A stretch of DNA of 64,000 nucleotides from Zychaea mexicana (lineage: Eukaryota > Mucoromycota > Mucoromycetes > Mucorales > Lichtheimiaceae), in contig NW_026516774.1 in NCBI RefSeq assembly GCF_025766255.1, positions 62,001-126,000 of the forward strand. The letters are read 5' to 3'. The notes under the pieces were generated by a model. That model did no database searches. It saw only the letters and a program-made list of their open reading frames with translations, and was not told where the DNA came from. Below are positions 60,400 to 64,000 of the stretch, piece by piece; position 1 is the stretch's first letter, and each line of letters starts with the position of its first letter. A program made the translations under genes and the position numbers.

Positions 60400-61480
60400 A
60401 TGTCGACCACCCAACAATGCTATAGATGTTTGAAAACTTTTCAAAAGGCAAGCAGTGCCGCATCACGACTGTCTGCGTCAAAAACAACAATATCCCCGGC
60501 AGGACCTTCGTCTTCATCATATTCACAACATCAACCGCTACAAGAAGACGCTGTATTTCGACTGGAGATTGTGATCATTATTCACGTCGTTCCTGCTTGG
60601 CACAAATCTTCTTGAGCTACGTCCAAAGACGCGGAATCGAAGATGACTACTCATTCTTGGATTGCCCGGAGCACAATTGCGATTTAGCTTACTACGCATG
60701 TGAAATAGTCTCACAAGTCATGCCGAGCGGAGAGGTAGCAGACAGCTGGTGGCGTACAGTGATCAAAAAGACGATTATGGACAGCATCGTAAGTGACAAT
60801 CGTTCACATGCTATTAGCCAATTACGTAAAAAGGAAGCAAGTAAAACTAACACCATTACTGTTATTTCTGACAACCAACAACGGTAACTATATATATGGC
60901 TACTGTCCGTATCCAGATTGTCAAGGATCATTCGAGCTTGCTAATCATCATCAGCAAAAACGATATTCATCTGTACCCACCAGCAGTACCAGAAGCAGCC
61001 ATAACAACAAAAATGCTGACAGCATAAGTATGATGTTTGATGATGATGATGAGGAAGATAGGCCCATTTTTGCTGAATTATTTGAATGCCACCGTGGTAT
61101 TTGTCTGAACTGCCAGAGTTTTTGCATCCAGGTAATAACACGGTGTACGTGCCAACCATACAATCTTCATTTGTTCTGACAGAATATCTTGATCACTCAC
61201 TCGGCAGCAATGATATAAAGACAAACAATTGTAGTGCTCTTGTAGTTTACAGTAATGTCGCAAGTAAAGGCTGACCGTAAGCGATGTGATAAGCACTTGT
61301 TATTTTCTAATCAAGAAACTTTTCGTTACAATACCATTACATACTGATTTATATATTACATGCTTATTCTTGCGTTGTTATCGCTGCGGATCCCGCAGAC
61401 GATGTGGTTATTGCTCCAAAAATAGCCACATGTATTCCAGCTCACAATTGAAGAGTGCTCGCAGACCAATGTTCACTTGA
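60400..61480 (+). pseudogene. RBR E3 ligase, copy 3, decayed
   Basis: Same ancestry as copies 1 and 2: start MSTTQQCYRCLKTF, then CDHYSRRSCLAQIFLSYVQ, DYSFLDCPEHNCDLAYY, WWRTVIKKTIMDSI and a GTAAGT donor; then GYCPYPDCQGSFEL and FAELFECHRGICLNC; and at the end CYRCGSRRRCGYCSKN, stopping at 61478-61480. Damage seen: a frameshift at the T run 60556-60558 inside RING1; loss of the AG acceptor before GYCPYPDC (the sequence is TATATATGG); a one-base deletion in the T run 61119-61123; RING1 Cys replaced by Arg and IBR Cys by Leu; the exon with the linker and first half of RING2 is absent; and no AG before the last exon. It cannot make a working RBR protein. Confidence 0.85.
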
Positions 61481-61992
61481 AAGTAGGAAGCTCCCTCTTC
61501 ATGCCTTGCTTCACCTTTTTGCTGCACTTTTAAATTAGTATGACATCCCTATTCAATACTGCACGTGCAGCACAACATTATAATACGCAGAAAATCTGAA
61601 CGTACTGCCCCTTGTTTATCATCCAAAAAGTAAAAAGTAAATATCTTTGCTCCAGTTTCTTTTTGTATCTTCTCTTTCCAAGATGTCGGATTCTTGCCAG
61701 GCGTCACCTCGAATCAACATGAATATAATCAGGATTTATCGTTAGGTAGCCTGAGACCGTATTTCAAATCATTCAAAAACTATATACAGAGTATAATTTC
61801 TGTTTGTTAAATCACTATTTTATATATATCGTCAATTATAGTGGAAGGGGGAGGAAATTATGTATCATCATCATTACAACCTACACTTTTCCCTTTCATT
61901 AATTCATAGAAAAATTTAATCGACATGCTCTGCATTTTTTAGGTTCATGCATAAAACTAAGAATGAAGGGTAAAGGGGAATAAAGTGTTAGT
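61481..61992. other. Convergent intergenic region
   Basis: Between the RBR pseudogene and the GH9-like gene. AT-rich 3' flanking DNA; nothing else is seen. Confidence 0.5.
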
Positions 61993-64000
61993 CTACGCTA
62001 GCACTAACGCCGAAAGTACTGCCAAAACACCCAAAGCGTAAAGTGAACGAAGATATGACGATTCTGTTGCTGAGGAAGTGTTGTAACTATCATTAGCAGC
62101 TGAATCTGCAGTGTCACGATGAGCATCTCCAGCTTGATGCACGACCTGCAAGTGGCCGTTGCTGCTGCCGTCATTAGCAGCAGCACTGGCATCAAACGAA
62201 CTTGGATCTGTTTCTTTCCGATTATCCACAGCTGCTGCGCGCATCACACCGTTGCCAGGATACAATATCTCTAGGTGGCTGTCCAGATTCTCGGGCTCAG
62301 TCAGCAGGCGCCAAGAGTAGGATGACTTGAGCTGACCGCGCGGACAACCTTTGTTGCAAGTATGGTAGCAGTCATCTTCCGGCCATTGGGGTGGAGCACT
62401 TGCGTTTGGATGAGTCCAACCCAAATCCAGTCCACAGTCCGTATAAGGCTCGAATTTCTCAGAACCATAGTAATCAATTAGACCGGCGATAGCACCTACA
62501 AGTCAATTCGAGTTATACGCATGCACGTATAAGTAAAAGTAGCTACTTTGTTCTTCTATGCTATCAGGAAACGACAATTCTCGTTTACCTGTCCAAGCAG
62601 CATTGTAATCCTGTGTCACTTCAGAGTATTCATAGTTGGAACGGTCATCATGGTAGGTATCGTCCACGTTAGGGCCGCCTTCAACTGCACCATACAGGAT
62701 AAAGCGCTGTTCTGTTTTGCTGGCACTAAAGTCGCCTTCGACTTCGTCCTGCTGTCGACCACGCATCGGATAATCAATAAACGAATTGTACGACGATTTG
62801 TGATATGGCTTGCTCGGGTAATTATCGCCAAAGCCGACAACCCAACTGTAACCATAATCACCAAGTGCATAGTTGATTTGCTGGACAGCAAATGATGTCA
62901 TTGATTTGGCTTCCATGGTCTCATAGCCGATCGCCTTGGCAAATGCCAACATCAAGAATGCCACGTTACCGGAATAGCCGACGGAACCCCAGTGTTCAAT
63001 ATAGGCCAATCCACGAGGCGTAAACTGGACAATCTGCTCAGCGCTGGGCAGGAACTGGTTGAAGTACATCATGGCGTTCTTGTAAAACTGGCCATCCTTG
63101 GTCAACGAGTACAGCAGTACGTGAAGGCCGGCGCCCTTTTCGTCCCATGAGTATTCATACCACGAATCTTCATTGACTCCGTACCATTTCTTGGCTTCTT
63201 CCAGATAGAATTCTTCCTTGGTCGCTGCATAGATCCATGCGGCACTCCAGGCCAGTTCATCCTCGTAGCGGGTTGATGGGTACCAGAATGTTGCCCACTC
63301 AAAGGCATTGCCCTTGGATGTGACGTAGCTTCCGGGATAATCGGTTGCAAACTTGTATAGGCGCTTGGCACGATCCAGCAAGTCGTCGGCATATGTTGCA
63401 TTGTATTTGCGCCAGGCGATAGAAATCGCTGCCATGGAAGCGCTGTATTCACCCACGATTTCGGACGACGGGTTATCAGGCGTGATATAGTAGGCCTTGT
63501 GGGGCAAGCCGCTCGGGACCCACTGCTCGTACTCTTCAGGCGGGCCCCAGTAGTTGAAATCGACGTCAAGTTCGATCAACTTTGATATGGGGCCGAGAGA
63601 TGACGTGCCAAGCTGTCCAACGATGTGAGTGTCATTATGGTGGCAGTTGATCAAGTAGTCTATTGTTGTATGAAACTCAGTCAGTCTTTCTTCTCGGAAA
63701 TAAATACCCACTTTCTCCTGCGCGACTTTTGGGTTTTACCTCCACCCCATTTTAACAGCTCAAGTCCTTCCGCAAGTTCATCGACGGAATTCATCGCGTC
63801 TTCAAAAACGACAATATTGAACGCAAGCTGCGTAGCAGTCCATCCAAAAGGAAGACCCCACTTCATAGTGTTGGCAGCCTCGTACCATCCACGCGACAAG
63901 TCCTCGTTAAAGTCACCGACGCACATCTTGCATGAGTCGCCGCGCCAGGCCATGCGCTGATACGGTAAAATGCCCGACTTTTGGGCATGATAAAAGAGGT
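61993..64000 (-). CDS. GPI-anchored glycoside hydrolase family 9-like protein, 5' partial, altered active site
   Basis: Clear GH9 ((alpha/alpha)6 barrel) protein, a family of mostly endoglucanases. Exons (minus): beyond 64000 to 63740, 63659-62589, 62495-61993; the 5' end is outside the window. Motifs in order: FYHAQKSGILPYQRMAWRGD, RGWYEAANTMKWGLP, LLKWGGDYLINCHHND, YEDELAWSAAWIYAAT, IEHWGSVGYSGNVAFL, INYALGDYGYSWVVGFGDNY, PYHKSSYN and SEVTQDYNAAWTGAIAGLID. The C-terminal Glu acid (SEV) and the His are kept. Where active GH9 enzymes have WYDAGDHVKFG with two catalytic Asp, this protein has Glu (63881-63879) and Asn (63872-63870). After a Ser/Ala/Asp-rich linker it ends in a hydrophobic tail (LYALGVLAVLSALVLA) typical of a GPI-anchor signal. 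It may be a wall-bound pseudoenzyme or have another specificity. Confidence 0.9.

Overview
The window looks like nuclear DNA of a filamentous fungus, most likely Mucoromycota (Mucorales-like). Genes carry many short GT-AG introns, intergenic DNA is full of T/C-rich and simple repeats, and the gene set fits: an Anp1-type mannosyltransferase, HSF, eIF4B, Exo1, Tc1/mariner relics and expanded secreted hydrolases. The lineage is an inference from gene style and content. There is no sign of operons, CRISPR or bacterial organisation. Exon borders were placed by hand from reading frame, splice signals and comparison among paralogs.

Layout. 1-3177 (+): 3' part of a secreted subtilisin (S8) with two frameshifts. 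3178-6004: no confident gene. 6005-7847 (+): eIF4B. 8457-10007 (-): Anp1/Mnn9-type GT62 mannosyltransferase. 10008-13522: repeat-rich spacer. 13523-14902 (+): NADPH:quinone oxidoreductase-like MDR protein, followed 12 bp later by a 3.9 kb terminal-inverted-repeat element (14914-18846) that holds a dead Tc1/mariner transposase and a decayed gene in an AT-rich island. 19210-20652 (+): heat-shock-factor-type regulator. 21250-22087 (+): RidA/Mmf1. 22692-23702 (+): secreted GH43 arabinanase-like enzyme. 23795-37189 (-): three intact tandem S8 proteases. 38548-41388 (+): cytosolic peptide:N-glycanase fused to an L-type-lectin-like domain. 41649-42248 (+): small coiled-coil protein. 42792-44952 (-): exonuclease 1. 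44953-49473: gene-poor. 49474-51191 (-): Myb/SANT-like regulator. 52458-61480 (+): three RBR ubiquitin-ligase paralogs, two intact and one decayed, separated by unidentified minus-strand ORFs and a Tc1 transposase fragment. 61993-64000 (-): GPI-anchored GH9-like protein, 5' end off the window.

Together the region mixes single-copy housekeeping genes (translation, mannan synthesis, DNA repair, stress response, glycoprotein turnover) with locally duplicated accessory families (S8 proteases, RBR ligases) and carbohydrate-active secreted proteins. The observations most worth following are the PNGase-lectin fusion, the GH9 protein in which both active-site Asp residues appear replaced, an upstream block shared by two tandem protease genes, the RBR array with unusually long RING1 loops, the multi-copy GTGTCG subterminal repeats of the transposon, and a set of frameshifts that all fall in T homopolymers, including one in an otherwise intact PNGase gene.
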